Of a DNA stretch of 64,000 nucleotides, positions 1 through 11,509 are shown one piece after another; position 1 is the first letter of the stretch; every line of letters starts with the position of its first letter. The notes under the pieces are model-generated. The model was not told the origin of the DNA. It was given only the letters and a program-made list of their open reading frames with translations, and did not search any database. Made by a program: the position numbers and the translations under genes. The stretch is from assembly GCA_947561585.1 (NCBI GenBank), contig CANNZV010003222.1:54750-118749 (forward strand), given 5' to 3'. Source of the DNA: Caprella mutica. Its lineage: Eukaryota; Arthropoda; Malacostraca; Amphipoda; Caprellidae.

Positions 1-1810
1 CATAGTACCTAGGTGCTTTGTGAGAAAGAGTCTCTGCATGATTTTAATATATAAAATTTTCTTATTTCCTATTATTTTACAAATTTGTCATCGTGTACCC
101 ATAACAATTTTAAAATATCTGCAAGCTTTACAATTAGTAAAATTTATTTTTAGAAATGTGAAATTCTTAAACTGTGACTAAATCATTACAGAGACACTTT
201 TCTTTGGCTGTACAGTATACATAGTATCTGTACCTACATAGTATCTAGGTACAGTACCTACAAAGTTCCTAGGTACATAGAGCGGAAGTTGTTTTTCCTA
301 TATACCAGATGGGGCGTGATTTTTTTAATTAACTATTTACCCTCAATACAGTGTATATTTAGAGGGTACCTAGGTGTTAAATGGATTAAATTCAATTATA
401 AATAACACTAGGCCGTCCCTCAATCTGCCTTTCTACTGCGCTGAATTGCCCCTTCCTTTAAATAACGAAAACCTATATTTATCTCTAAACTATAAATAAT
501 AACTAACTATTTTCATCACTCTGTATTTTGATAGTATTTAATTTATGAAATTAAAATAATTATATCTATACATAGGAAATAAATCAGGAAGTATTATTTA
601 ACTACACTGTCTACAGGCATATATACTGTATATAGACTGTATATTTTGACAGACTTTATATAATGATATACTGTATATCCTCTTTAACTTCCTATACACA
701 GACTGTAATGTATCCAGATACACTAAAATAATTATATTTTTTTTATATTTCTATATCTAGTATTGTATACAAGAAAATTATAATAAATATATTAATGAAT
801 TTAAATTTATACATATATGATAATATATTAAATATAATATCAAGTTTAAGTTAATTTCATATCTATAATACTATTATATATTAAATTAATTTTTTAACAT
901 ATAGCTATTATTTCTACCTAATTTTAGGCGACTCAATTTGTTTTATTATAAATAAAAAAAAATTAATGCAAAACAAAATAAAATAAAATACTTTAATCAA
1001 TAATTTCAATTACAATTTAATCAAATATTCGAAATATGATAATACTATCCAAAGTGTACTATCACTAAAAAGTTAGGTACTTTTTTCGAATGTACACTGT
1101 TAACACTTCAAAATACTCAGTATAATTAACGTGTTTTCAAGCTACAAAAACATAATAAATCACAAAGTTTGTGATAGTAATTACCATGTATGTGCAATAA
1201 CAGCACATTAACCATTTAATTATGACTCTTTATTTGTTTGTGTGTACTTTATGGCTATACATTACTTTTTATAGTTTCATATTCTATATCTCTCACATTC
1301 TCGTACCTTTTAATTATTAGTACACATCTTCAGCTTAGTATAAGTGTTACAAAATACCAAAATAGTTAGAAGTATTGCATCATGATACCTGGTATCTGTG
1401 ATATCTGCAGGTATCATGGATACCAACTAAAATAAAAAATAATTATATTGTTTTTCTTATATAATTCAAAAGTATCGTACAAAAAGTCTGGTGGAAAGAC
1501 TTAAAAAACCCTCCGTGTGTACGGCCCTTAAGATTTACAAATATTTTTTCTGATAGTACCTATAAGTTAGGGTTGAAAGAGAGTTCTAGATGTTTCTAGG
1601 GTTAGCGTGCTGGCTAGGGTTGCTATTTTGGTCTGTCTGTGATAGGGGAGTACCCTCTACAGTATTTGGTTGATATCAACCATATAGAGTTAATAACGGT
1701 ATGGTCCCTATATATTGTTATTTTATTTATTTTTTAATTCTATTTTTAAAGCATTTGAAAAGACACTATATTGTTTATTAACCGGTGAATACATTCTAAA
1801 TTTAATATAA
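1..1810. other. AT-rich intergenic stretch, no gene seen
   Basis: No open frame of note and no splice-site-flanked coding stretch is visible. The first 400 bases contain several short CTAGGTACAGTACC-like palindromes. About 1380-1490 resembles the interior and right arm of the M-family MITE (GATACC...GGTATCATGGATACC followed by TTTTTCTTATAT), so it may be a decayed copy. The rest is unremarkable A/T sequence. Confidence 0.5.
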
Positions 1811-2014
1811 AATAAGTTCCGAGTCATCTAACGGTTCCACATTTTCGATTAAATAATAAAAAGTATTAGACAAATTATTATTTAACTATGAATTATTGTA
1901 TTAATGATACCCATGATCATGTATTCCATTAATACATTTCATGGTTAAATTATCTATTATATACTTTTTATATGATCGAAATTGTGAAACCATTCAATAA
2001 CTCGACACTTACCC
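1811..2014. mobile_element. M-family MITE, copy 1
   Basis: The left arm reads AAGTTCCGAG...ACGGTTCCACATTTTCGAT. The right arm is its reverse complement (GATCGAAATTGTGAAACC...ACTCGACACTTACCC). The AT-rich centre has its own small inverted repeat around GATACCCATGATCATG. It carries no coding capacity. Consensus ends of the family are GGGTAAGTTCCGAG / CTCGGAACTTACCC with TA on both sides in the best copies. Confidence 0.8.
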
Positions 2015-2530
2015 TAATATCACTAAGTAAATCACAGTTAGGTATTTGTATTTTTTAAATCCAAGCGAATGGGTTTGGGTTTCTTTGTTCCTACTTCACA
2101 ACCACATTTCCTCTCAACCAAACGAGACGACACCTATTCAACCATTTAATTTAACCTTATCATTCAACCATTTAATTTAACCATCTCATTCAACACACCA
2201 AATACACTCATTCAACCCATACCTGCTGATGCAACCAAAATACAGTCTGGCTACTTCAACCATATCTGTCAAGTGTTTTCATCCTTTTCATTTACAATGT
2301 TGGAGATAGAACACAAAGAACGCTTGTATTTACGTACTTACAAGTTAAATAAACAGACATGTCTGAATTCTTTTTTATTCTCTATGCACAGCATTCCAGA
2401 AATGCGTATAAAAATAATCTAAAGTTAATGGCTACACATCTGCGTAATTTGAATCTGCGAATTACTAGAATTTAACAGTCATTCACACTCTTCAAAGGCT
2501 GCCTATTCTGCTCCTATTCTCTTGAGTGTG
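2015..2530. other. Intergenic, short CATTCAACCATTTAATTTAA repeats
   Basis: Around 2130-2230 the phrase CATTCAACCATTTAATTTAA recurs two to three times with drift. I see no gene signal elsewhere in the stretch. Confidence 0.4.
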
Positions 2531-2559
2531 ACAGTACTGGACGTTGAGACCAGGCCTCC

Positions 2560-2697
2560 AATTTCAGCCAATGGGAGCACAGCATCACCCTCCCTCTGAC
2601 CAATCAGAAAACACCATGTAGTGGTGCGATGCGTGACGTCACAGACTAGCTTCTTTTGACGTATTCTTTGTATACTGTTAATATTGCTATAAATTAG
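2560..2697 (+). promoter_or_regulatory. Promoter-like cluster: two CCAAT boxes, CRE, TATA
   Basis: CCAAT occurs in AGCCAATGGG (about 2567) and GACCAATCAG (about 2598). A perfect palindromic CRE, TGACGTCA, lies at 2634-2641, and CTATAAATTAG about 50 bases further on could serve as a TATA box. The combination and spacing are typical of RNA polymerase II promoters, but no downstream coding exon is recognised, so function is inference. The same TGACGTCACAGAC string recurs at 17781, so it could belong to a dispersed repeat. Confidence 0.3.
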
Positions 2698-3479
2698 AGC
2701 TAAGGTGAAAGTTTATGTTCTACAGTACGTAGTTAGCGTGTTTTTAACTAGGCTAACTTCTACAACAAAGGTCACAGGGTATAGAGGGTATAGAAGTAGT
2801 TTTAGGTTTCACGTAGAAGCGTCTACGTGATCAGACAAAGGGTTTATCTACGCACTTCGTAAATGCTCTTAATACGCGCATTGCATCAGCTACAACTACT
2901 ATCGAAAAGGTAGAACAGTCCGATAACAAGGAACTTAGCCCATCTAATTAGTAATTCATTAAATTAAATCATTATAATTGATGGATTAAATATTTCTATT
3001 TTTTTTATTATAGAAATTCATTTTAAAGACGGATATTTTATAATATAATAGTGGTACCTATACATTTTTCTAACATTAATTACTAATTAAAATACCTTTA
3101 CCATCAGTAACACTTTAAAAATTCTTATTTTATTAATTATCTAATGCATCATTAAATATGATAATTTATTAATTATAATAATCTTTATTGAATGACGAGT
3201 TGAATAAATATGAATAATTTAATATATGAATATTCTTTATTATTGTTCTCTATAATACATAGTATAGTCTATTTAACTTGATCATTTATTGAATTTAATA
3301 ACTAAATAAATGACTGTATTCAAGTATCTTTTCTGCCTTTTGTAAGTACATTAATTTAAGTCCATTAAGGTAAGTCTATTAATTTAGTCCTTAAGTCTAT
3401 TAATTCAATCCTTAAGTCTATTAAGTTAAGACTAGTAAATTACTTAATGTTAATTCGCTAACTAACATTTAACACACAG
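2698..3479. other. Intergenic, no gene seen
   Basis: AT-rich sequence with a few CTTAAGTCTATTAATT repeats near 3360-3440. No exon-like segment is visible. Confidence 0.4.
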
Positions 3480-3548
3480 TATACATACACAATACACACC
3501 TAGTACACATACACAATACACACCTAGTACACATACACAGTACACACA
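3480..3548. repeat. 24-bp tandem repeat, about 3 copies
   Basis: The unit contains ACACATACACAATACACACC and is repeated nearly perfectly, ending in a plain CA-rich run. Confidence 0.85.
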
Positions 3549-3868
3549 CAACACACTCATTACTGTTGCTGAAGTAATGGCCGGAAACTGCACATTCTAC
3601 TGCAGTAATACCGGCCACTACTTACCGTCAACGTGTACTGACCTTCACACTTTCTCACCAGTAACTGTCTTTACTTTATATTATTATCAGGGGTTGCTAT
3701 GAAAGAAGTGAGGGTCAATGAGAGGGTAGGCCAACCCTCAGACTGCCTCTCTACTGCTCTGTGTTGAGGATAGAGCTTGCTTTGTTCACAGTTGAAATTA
3801 AAGCATTTAACTATTAAAGTAATAAATTAATTTCATTGTGAATACAGTCTTTAAAATATACAAAAACA

Positions 3869-4028
3869 AGGGTATGTTCCGAGTTAATGGACGATTTAAT
3901 ATTTTCGATCGTATAAAAAAAATGAAATATTCCTACACTGATTAAAATAACTAGTTAATAATTATAATTATTAAATAGTTTAATATGAGCGAAAATGTGA
4001 AACCGTCCGATAACTTGAAAGTTACCCT
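3869..4028. mobile_element. M-family MITE, copy 2
   Basis: Left arm GGGTATGTTCCGAGTTAATGG, right arm GAAAATGTGAAACCGTCCGA...GTTACCC. The two arms are reverse complementary with a short AT-rich loop. There is no coding capacity. Confidence 0.85.
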
Positions 4029-4029
4029 A

Positions 4030-4490
4030 TATAATTATTATTATTGTTGTTTTGATCTAATATACAGTGTATAGAATTATGTTAATTCAGTATTTACTGC
4101 TAGCTATCATAGAAAGCTTCTAACCGAAAATAGGCAACGCCTAAAATATGTTAAGTGGTACACAGAAAAAAAATATTTAACTCATAAAAAATACATTAAA
4201 AATTACTATAAATCTATGATTAATAATATTTAATTTCTTAACTATTTAATAAATACCACAGAAAGTTATATGGAAATTTGATTTAATTTACACAAGTGAC
4301 TGTATACATCATTTAAAGGGAGACAAGCCGTATCCTAGATACAGTCATTCGTATCCTAGATACCAGTCAGCTGGTGAACAGAGCAGCGGGTAGTACCCTT
4401 ATATCCCCACACCTGAGGTTAAAGGTACCTATGGTGTGACACACTAGGCAGTAGAGGTTATCTGCCCTACCCTCGGGCTCTCTTTCTTTG
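4030..4490. other. Intergenic, no gene seen
   Basis: Contains the paired phrase GTATCCTAGATACAGTC / GTATCCTAGATACCAGTC near 4330-4370. Otherwise unremarkable. Confidence 0.4.
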
Positions 4491-4491
4491 T

Positions 4492-4655
4492 TGTAGAAAA
4501 TAGGAAGCAATGCCCTCTAGATGGCACGACCTGCGCATTGCATATAATGTAGAAATAGGAAGCAATGCATTCTAGATGGCACGACCTGCGCATTGAATAT
4601 AATGTAGAAATAGGAAACAATGCCCTCTAGATGGCACGACCTGCGCATTGCATCT
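4492..4655. repeat. 55-bp tandem repeat, 3 copies
   Basis: Three copies of a unit containing CTCTAGATGGCACGACCTGC followed by GCATTG start at about 4494, 4551 and 4606. Copies differ at only a few positions, so the amplification is recent. Confidence 0.85.
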
Positions 4656-4659
4656 ATTT

Positions 4660-5245
4660 TATTATTTAAAAACTAATTATCAATGAAATAATGTTATTGA
4701 ACGGGAAATGTATTAGGCAGTTGAAATTGCTGCATTTTCATCTGTTATGTATATAAATATTCTCACAGCTATAAGATGGAAACGTATAATTCATATATCT
4801 AATATTGAAGAACACACTTATATACCTATGATTTAACAATGCATTGTAAACATTAAAATGTTATAAAGTGTATTACCTGTATAGTTATCATTATTTGACT
4901 TATCTACCTGTGACGGTGGGATGTTATTACACTAATAAATAACATAATGACGCTTATATACCTACCGGATGCGACGATTGAGTTCTACGTATATACACAC
5001 CCGTTTATATACCCATGGAGCTACGTAGCATGCTATAATATAATGCAAATATAATTACTAATAAGAACATTTTATCTAGCATTGAATATTAGTTTTACAT
5101 CTACGTATCTAATTTTTGATGAGAAATAAAATGAATTTAATATTGAACAGAAAATACAATATCTATTATATCTATAGTTTAATTTCTCTTTAATTATTTT
5201 TTCATCAAATTTTTAAATATTTTTTGCTACTTTTTAATTAGGTTA
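4660..5245. other. Intergenic, no gene seen
   Basis: AT-rich, with no coding or repeat structure I can support. Confidence 0.4.
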
Positions 5246-5249
5246 TTTG

Positions 5250-5525
5250 ATTTAAGTCCCAGGTGTTCTATCCTGAAGCTGTCTGTGGTGAATGGAAGAG
5301 AAGGGGGGGGGGGGTTACTTCAATTGGACCCCGAACTGTTGTAATTTGGATTATGTATTGTTTATTTTTATTTTTACCATGTTTATCATTTTTTTAACGC
5401 TACTTGCAGTTTTAGAGGATAGCGCTAGGGTTATGCTCTTCAACTACGAGGTCTTAGATTTTGTGTTAGATAGACTCGTATTCTTTATTTACTATCACCT
5501 CTTCATTTTCCTCTTCCATCCGTTA
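5250..5525 (-). repeat. Segment duplicated inside element U at 8.4-8.76 kb
   Basis: Read on the minus strand this segment matches 8451-8755 through GATGGAAGAGGAAAATGAAG, ACGAGTCTA, CTAGCGCTATC, AAAACTGCAAGTAGC and CAGCTTCAGGATAGA, with many substitutions. A 12-base G run at about 5303-5314 lies in it. An open frame of 94 codons on the plus strand across this region is not conserved in the other copy and I do not accept it as a gene. Confidence 0.75.
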
Positions 5526-5725
5526 GTGAAGCCACTGGCGTTTGTGTTCCTTTCCGTCAGATTCCTTGGTAAGTGACTGCTTTCACGGAGTAGCTTTTCT
5601 TCATCCATGAGCTTTTCACCGACTGTGATGGGTGACTTTGTTCATGAAGCCTCTTTCCTTTCCAACTGCTTCTTCCAGTCCCTTGTACTGAATTTCTTTT
5701 TGACGTCAGGGATTTTTGCCTTTGG
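5495..5725 (-). pseudogene. Remnant of a lysine-rich coding exon
   Basis: On the minus strand, from about 5725 down to the TGA at 5497-5495, a lysine/glutamate-rich frame of about 76 codons is broken by only one internal TGA. It begins PKAKIPDVKKKFSTRDWKKQ and ends NGWKRKMKR before its stop. The composition is unlike the surrounding AT-rich noncoding DNA, and a pyrimidine-rich stretch ending in AAAG just upstream could be a splice acceptor. The last codons and the following 3' sequence are the part duplicated in element U. I do not recognise the family. It could be a chance frame; the evidence is composition and the single stop. Confidence 0.35.
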
Positions 5726-5825
5726 TGAAAAAATGGAAAGGTTAAATTTTAATTATTAATATAATGTTACTCATTCCTTCAATATGAAAGCAAAATTAGC
5801 ATATTCTTGTATGTAAAAAAAAACA

Positions 5826-5934
5826 TATTGGTATCAACAGGTATTATGGATACCAATTAAAATATAAGCTTAATAATAAATGCTTTATACACTTTCGAAA
5901 ATGTGGAATCGTGCGAAAAATCGGAACTTACCCT
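5826..5934. mobile_element. M-family MITE, right half
   Basis: Interior GGTATCAACAGGTATTATGG and right arm TTCGAAAATGTGGAATCG...TCGGAACTTACCC are present. The left arm is missing or beyond recognition. Confidence 0.65.
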
Positions 5935-5939
5935 AAAAT

Positions 5940-6778
5940 GTTGATAATATATAATTTACATAAAGTTAAATTTTATGTAAATCAATTAAATTATTAATTA
6001 CAGTTTTTTTTTTTTACTCTGTATTTTGATAGTAACTTGAATAATACAAAGGTGGAAATGTTAATTAATATTCAATAGTGATAATACTATCAAAGAGTGT
6101 TCTCTTGGAACATTTTGGAAATATTCCTCGATAATATACTATAGGAATACAACCTGGAATATATTATTGACCCTTAACTGTTTAAGTATCATAAATATAA
6201 TATAAAAAAATAATATAATCAATAGTCTTGTAAATTCAGACAAAATACTGCTAAATAAATTTAGGTGTATGAATATAGTAGTATTTTCGCGCACGATATT
6301 GTAAAATATTTATCAGGAGTAGTTAAAATGAAACAAATATCAGACTAAAAGTAAATTTTAATTCAAATATTTAAATTCTGTATTATTTAAAAATAAAATT
6401 TAAATGTCCCCTACATTCTAAATAATTATTTCTCAATAAATGCTTTATATTTGTAGATCTAAGGTTGATAAAGTATGTATTTGCCTCGTAATTATATAAG
6501 AAATATTAACACTCAACAGTCACTGTCCGACTTTCCATTAGATTCAATGAAAGAAAAAGAAGAAATACTAAGTAATGGTAATCAGGTACTTTTGTGGAAA
6601 CCTAATGTGTTTTTTTAGGGTAATGGTAATCAGGTAACGGTACAATAATTGTAGCCATTTAAGATATATCTATCAGCTTTGTTATTGTTTTGAGGCAGTC
6701 TGAAGTAACCCTTTCTTCTTCTTAACTTAGAAAATCAGATGTAAGTGCACTGGTTAATGAATTAACCAAGTAATTAGT
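5940..6778. other. Intergenic, no gene seen
   Basis: AT-rich. AGGTAACGGTA/GGTAATCAGGTA phrases recur near 6580-6640. No exon-like stretch is visible. Confidence 0.4.
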
Positions 6779-6899
6779 ATCCATTATTCCTATAGGTATC
6801 ATAGATACTAATTAAAATAACCAATTTTTGAACAATAATAATTATATACTTTTTTCTTATAGGTCGAAAATGTGACCCAGTTCGATTACTTGTTATTTA
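6779..6899. mobile_element. M-family MITE, degraded right half
   Basis: GTATCATAGATACTAATTAA and TTTTTTCTTATAGGTCGAAA are the family interior and right arm. The terminal part has drifted (TTATTTATCCTAG). Confidence 0.6.
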
Positions 6900-7122
6900 T
6901 CCTAGTTTTCCCTTTGCCTGACCTAACTATATAAATATGTTAAATACCTACCCATTCATTATACTACACTAACTAGGACTACATTCCTACACATTACTAT
7001 TACTATTTACTCTGTAGTACATCAATGAACTGCCATTGATAATAAACACTGTGTGTGTGTTTGTGTGTGTGTAATGTGAACCGTTACTCGTTACAAATAT
7101 GTGTACTAGTGGTGACACATCG
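6900..7122. other. Intergenic with a short GT microsatellite
   Basis: A GT-rich run occupies about 7047-7072. Nothing else is seen. Confidence 0.5.
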
Positions 7123-7945
7123 TGCTATGTTATTCCTACGGTAGAGTGAGTAGATACACCATTGCCATGTTATTCCTATGGTAGAGTGAGTAAATACACC
7201 TTTGGCATGTTATTCCTATGGTAGAGTGAGTAGATACACCATTGCCATGTTATTCCTATGGTAGAGTGAGTAGATACACAATTGCCATGTTATTCCTATG
7301 GTAGAGTGAGTAGATACACCATTGCCATGTTATTCCTATGGTAGAGTGAGTAGATACACCATTGCCATGTTATTCCTATGGTAGAGTGAGTAGATACACC
7401 ATTGCCATGTTATTCCTATGGTAGAGTGAGTAGATATACAATTGACATGTTATTCCTATGGTAGAGTGAGTAGATACACCATTGCCATGTTATTCCTATG
7501 GTAGAGTGAGTAGATATACAATTGACATGTTATTCCTATGGTAGAGTGAATAGTTACACATTTGACATGTTATTCCTACGGTAGAGTGAGTACATACACC
7601 TTTGCCATGTTATTCCTATGGTAGAGTGAGTAGATATACAATTGACATGTTATTCCTATGGTAGAGTGAGTAGATACACCATTGCCATGTTATTCCTATG
7701 GTAGAGTGAGTAGATATACAATTGACATGTTATTCCTATGGTAGAGTGAATAGTTACACATTTGACATGTTATTCCTATGGTAGAGTGAATAGATTCACC
7801 TTTGCCATGTTATTTTTACGGTAGAGTGAGTATAGATACTCCATTGCTATGCTATTCCTATGGTAGAGTGAGTAGATACACCATTGACATGCTATTCCTA
7901 CGGTAGAGTGAGTACATACACCTTTGCCATGTTATTTCTACGGTA
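7123..7945. repeat. 40-bp minisatellite, about 20 copies
   Basis: The unit contains CATGTTATTCCTATGGTAGA followed by GTGAGTAGATACACC(A/T)TTGC. Variants (ATACAATTGACATG, TTACACATTTGACATG) recur in blocks, for example the run near 7500-7560 reappears near 7700-7760, which shows multi-unit duplication. It is not coding. Confidence 0.95.
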
Positions 7946-8224
7946 TTGCATAAGGCATGCAATACCACGTGGGAATTTTCCCACAATAGCAGATGTTTTT
8001 CTATCTCAAAATGCCTCTAGTGATTGATGCCAGGTGTCACCATAGAAACTGCGATTCATTTCACATTATTAATCACGGTTTAATTACCCCCCCCCCCCCA
8101 AAGTGCATTATAGAGTATGAATAAAATTCAATAAATAGTTTTTAGTGGAAAATTGTAGTTCAACATTGATATTATTTGAAATTTTAAGAGTATTGAATAA
8201 TATTATATTTAAATATACAAACTA

Positions 8225-8365
8225 GATTACGTGCACTCGGTAGAGCGCATACCTTCGCCGCCACTTTGACCCATTCTCTCCAAAAATCTAATAAACTGGT
8301 AACTGGATAATAACCAATCGTCTCACCAAGTTTCATGCAACATGGTTAAGAATACTATTTTTGAG
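8225..8365. repeat. Old dispersed repeat, left part
   Basis: The text CCTTCGCCGCCACTTTGACC ... AACTGGATAATAACCAATCG ... TTTCATGCAACATGGTTAAG parallels 9080-9200 (CTTGACCTTTCACC ... CTGGACATTGACCAATCG ... TTTTAGGCAATTTGGATG). The two look like tandem or adjacent copies of one degraded repeat, now separated by element U. Confidence 0.4.
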
Positions 8366-8369
8366 GGTT

Positions 8370-9051
8370 ACCGGAAAGAAGCCCACAGGAAAAATGCCCG
8401 CAAGGAAAAAAGACCACAGGAAAAATGCCCACAAGGAAAAAAGCCCACAGGATGGAAGAGGAAAATGAAGAGGTGATAATAAATGAAGCTTACGAGTCTA
8501 CCCATCGCTTACTTAATATACATATATTAAGTAAGCGATGGTCTACCTAACACAAAAATCCAAGATCTTGTAGTTGAAGAGCGTAAACCTAGCGCTATCT
8601 TCTAAAACTGCAAGTAGCTCTAAAAAATATATATTTATGGTAAATATGAAAAAAGACAATACATAATCCAAGGACAAATTACGACAGTTCGGAAGCCAAG
8701 GGACGCTACCCCCTTCTCTTCAATTCACCTCAAACAGCTTCAGGATAGAGCCACTATAGGGGCAAAATATAATTGAAATGGTAAAATGAAAATAACTTAT
8801 GATTTTCAAATTTATATACTATAATTTTAATTTCAACAATTATACAATCAATATTAGCGATGGAGGCTTTCAAAATGAGACAAAAGGTGAGAGACATAGA
8901 AAATTAATTGAATATTCGTGCCTTTGTAAACTTATGCCCTTATTTAAAACACCTTTATGTTTACTGTATTTTACAAATTAGGTATTTGTGGGCAATTTTT
9001 CATGTGGGCTATTTTCCTTGTGGGCATTTTTCCTGTGGGCTTCTTTCCGGT
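8370..9051. mobile_element. Element U: TIR element with repeated subterminal motif
   Basis: The ends are ACCGGAAAGAAGCCCACAGG and its exact inverse CCTGTGGGCTTCTTTCCGGT. Next to each end the motif GCCCACAGGAAAAAT / GCCCACAAGGAAAAA is repeated in tandem (about five times at left, four at right). The interior 8451-8755 is a diverged copy of 5250-5525. No transposase frame is present, so it is non-autonomous. I could not define a convincing target-site duplication. Confidence 0.75.
8502..8541. repeat. Perfect 40-bp palindrome inserted in element U
   Basis: Arms CCATCGCTTACTTAATATA (8502-8520) and its exact reverse complement (8523-8541) are separated by CA. TCTAC stands on both sides. The related copy at 5.4-5.5 kb reads ACGAGTCTATCTAACAC here with no palindrome, so this is an insertion of about 45 bp. 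Confidence 0.9.
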
Positions 9052-9639
9052 CACATCATTTGAGTTATTGAGTTATAAATGACCTTGACCTTTCACCGGA
9101 TCATTTCCAAAATTCTACTATATAGCTGGTTCCTGGACATTGACCAATCGTCCCGCCCAATTTTAGGCAATTTGGATGATTTTTTTTGAGTTATGCGAAT
9201 AACAAAATGGTAAATAAATAAATGCCGGGTAAAATATAACCTTATTCCATAAAAGACAAGAAGAATAAAAAATATAAATAATCTTCTGCAAATTTGCGAA
9301 CATTAACTTTACAAATTATGTCTATAATTTATATCTTTAAAACGAATTGAATATTCATTGAGAGTATTCAGTAAAGTATAAACCCTTATACTTTTAATCA
9401 ATGTTTGTAGATATTTTATAATTGGTCTGGGTACATGACGAAAAATGTACAAGATTTGAAAATAGTAGAAAATTAGAAAACTGTGATTGGTGAAATTCCA
9501 ATGATGCTTTTCTCTGATAGTAAATGAAAATATAAAGTTAATATTTCTTATTGTCAGTATGTGACACCATACATCACCTGTACTATTGCTTACGTCAGTG
9601 CCACAGCTGATATGCTAGGTACAGGTGCAACAAATAGTA
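9052..9639. other. Intergenic; right part of the old dispersed repeat, then nothing recognised
   Basis: About 9080-9200 is the partner of the repeat at 8225-8365. From 9200 to 9639 I see only AT-rich sequence. Confidence 0.4.
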
Positions 9640-9788
9640 GGGGAAGATCCAAGTTATCGGACAGTTTCACATTTTCGATCATATAAAGATTTTTTATATT
9701 GATTATTATTATTTATCTTCTATTTTATTAGTTTAATTGGTATCCAAGATACCTGCAGGTATCCGTTCTAAAACTCGGAACTTTGCCC
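9640..9788. mobile_element. M-family MITE, copy 5
   Basis: Left arm AAGTTATCGGACAGTTTCAC and ATTTTCGATCATATAA, interior GGTATCCAAGATACCTGCAG, right end AACTCGGAACTTTGCCC. The right arm is shortened. Confidence 0.75.
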
Positions 9789-10033
9789 TACAGACCGTTA
9801 TGATGCAGTCACACGTAGGGGGGGGGGGGCTCTTTTCTTGTTTTCTTATTTGGAGATGTTAAATCACTGCCATGTCCCACAAGGGTACATCATGTCCCCT
9901 TAAGGGTACACCGTGCCCCATAAGGTTAAAAGTCGTTACAATGAATCACAGCTCGTTAACAAAGTATTCCCCCTTAAAGTAACACACACTGTTATACCCT
10001 CTACAGGAAAAACAAACACTAAATTGTCTCTCC

Positions 10034-10208
10034 GGGGTAACGTTCAACTTATCGAACAGTTACACATTGCCGGTCATATAAGAAAAAATTATCACTTTAA
10101 ATTAATTTGTATCCAATCAAAATTAAAGTAAAAATAATAATTATTATAATATACTTTTAATTAATATGATCAAAAATGTGGATCTGTTCTATAACTTAGA
10201 ACTTACCC
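10034..10208. mobile_element. M-family MITE, copy 6
   Basis: Left arm GGGGTAACGTTCAACTTATC, right arm GATCAAAAATGTGGATCTGT...TAGAACTTACCC. A 72-codon open frame across the left arm is incidental. Confidence 0.75.
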
Positions 10209-10649
10209 TAGTATTCACACAGAAATTATGGTGGGGCTATAGGAGATTTGATTGGTGTTATATCTTTTAGTTCACGTGACCCCATTAATTTTTAGTCTAG
10301 GGGGGGGGGGAGTTTTCTAACTTCAATTTCAGTGTAGTGTATCGGCAGGCCGACAGTAGTATTGCGTAATTAATGTGCTAAAAAGGAATATCCATATGAA
10401 ATATATTTAAAACAGTTATTCATTTAATATTTCAAATTAGTGTTTTTATCTGAAAACATGCGGGTATAGTGCAAATAATTGAAATAGGGACAACAATAAA
10501 TTAACTGAAATGTTATTCAAATCTAAATTGCATTCTCCTATCAATTGAATTAAAATAACAATGTGCAATTAAATAAAGACAATGCAAATAAACGACCACA
10601 CTTTGATATTATAATTCACGTACATGTATTTAGATTTAATAGTCTATTA
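10209..10649. other. Intergenic, no gene seen
   Basis: Includes a G run of about 10 bases near 10300. No coding signal. Confidence 0.4.
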
Positions 10650-10745
10650 AAGATATCATTGGTACCTATTAAAATAAACAATTAAAATGTACCTTTTTCC
10701 TACAAGATCGGAAATGTGAAACTGTCCGATAACTTAACTTATACC
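10650..10745. mobile_element. M-family MITE, right half
   Basis: ATCATTGGTACCTATTAAAA and CAAGATCGGAAATGTGAAAC followed by TGTCCGATAACTT are the family interior and right arm. Confidence 0.6.
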
Positions 10746-11057
10746 TAACAATTTTCTTCACTACTATGTACTCTTTTTACAGGATGTTTTTAATGCTAAA
10801 ACTATTTGTGTTACCTAGTAACTATTATTGCCAATAGCTATCTAACAGTGCTATGCAATGCTATTCGTACCAAAGACTAAATTTTTCCTCCTTACTAACT
10901 ATCATGTGCTATTCGTACCGAGGGGAAAAATGAGGCAATATGTTTTTTCTTGTTCTTTAGCTGCGTAGAAGGAGAGCGGATGGTGGTTATAACAATAGAA
11001 ACAACGATAACAACTGCAGTGTGTATACATGCATGTAGGTGATTATTATACTGCATG
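10746..11057. other. Intergenic; short inexact repeat around GCTATTCGTACC
   Basis: GCTATTCGTACCAAAG and GCTATTCGTACCGAGG are 50-60 bases apart (10860-10925). No gene seen. Confidence 0.4.
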
Positions 11058-11200
11058 CAGTAGAACTCCTCTGTAATGAAAAACTGTATGTAGAGTCTTG
11101 AGTAAAGAATTAGCCTCTATAGTGAACAAATATTGTTTAGTCTGCTATACAATTTGGTCACTATAGGGGCTACTTCTTTATACATGACTATTCATTCACT
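11058..11200. mobile_element. Foldback element F, partial copy
   Basis: CAGTAGAACTCCTCTGTAAT ... GTAGAGTCTTGAGTAAAGAA ... GCCTCTATAGTGAACAAATA matches the left half of 17186-17434. The second half is shorter (TTGGTCACTATAGGGGCTAC), so this is a deleted copy. Confidence 0.7.
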
Positions 11201-11509
11201 GTACATGAGTTTTAATGCATTTTCATTTAGAGTTCAATGCAATTCTTTATAAAAGATAAGTAGTCCATTATGATTTTATAAACTATGTCATTTTCAATTA
11301 GTAATACTTTTATATTTTTCAAATATCATAATTTTCACAACATAATTATTTCTCATTAAAAAACTTATCTATTTCTTTTGAAAAATTATATGTGTATATT
11401 CACCATGGAAATCAAATACAAATATTGAATTAAAACTTAAATTAAAGACTTATATAGTATATATAATATACGGGCCATTTAAAGGCACAAAATGAAGCTC
11501 AAAAATATA

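Noticed and set aside
5292..5576. 94-codon hydrophobic plus-strand frame
   Set aside because: It runs over a repeat shared with element U and a 12-base G run; the other copy does not keep the frame. The minus strand has the better coding signal.
8799..8981. 60-codon frame in element U
   Set aside because: AT-rich chance frame inside a non-autonomous element, without motif.
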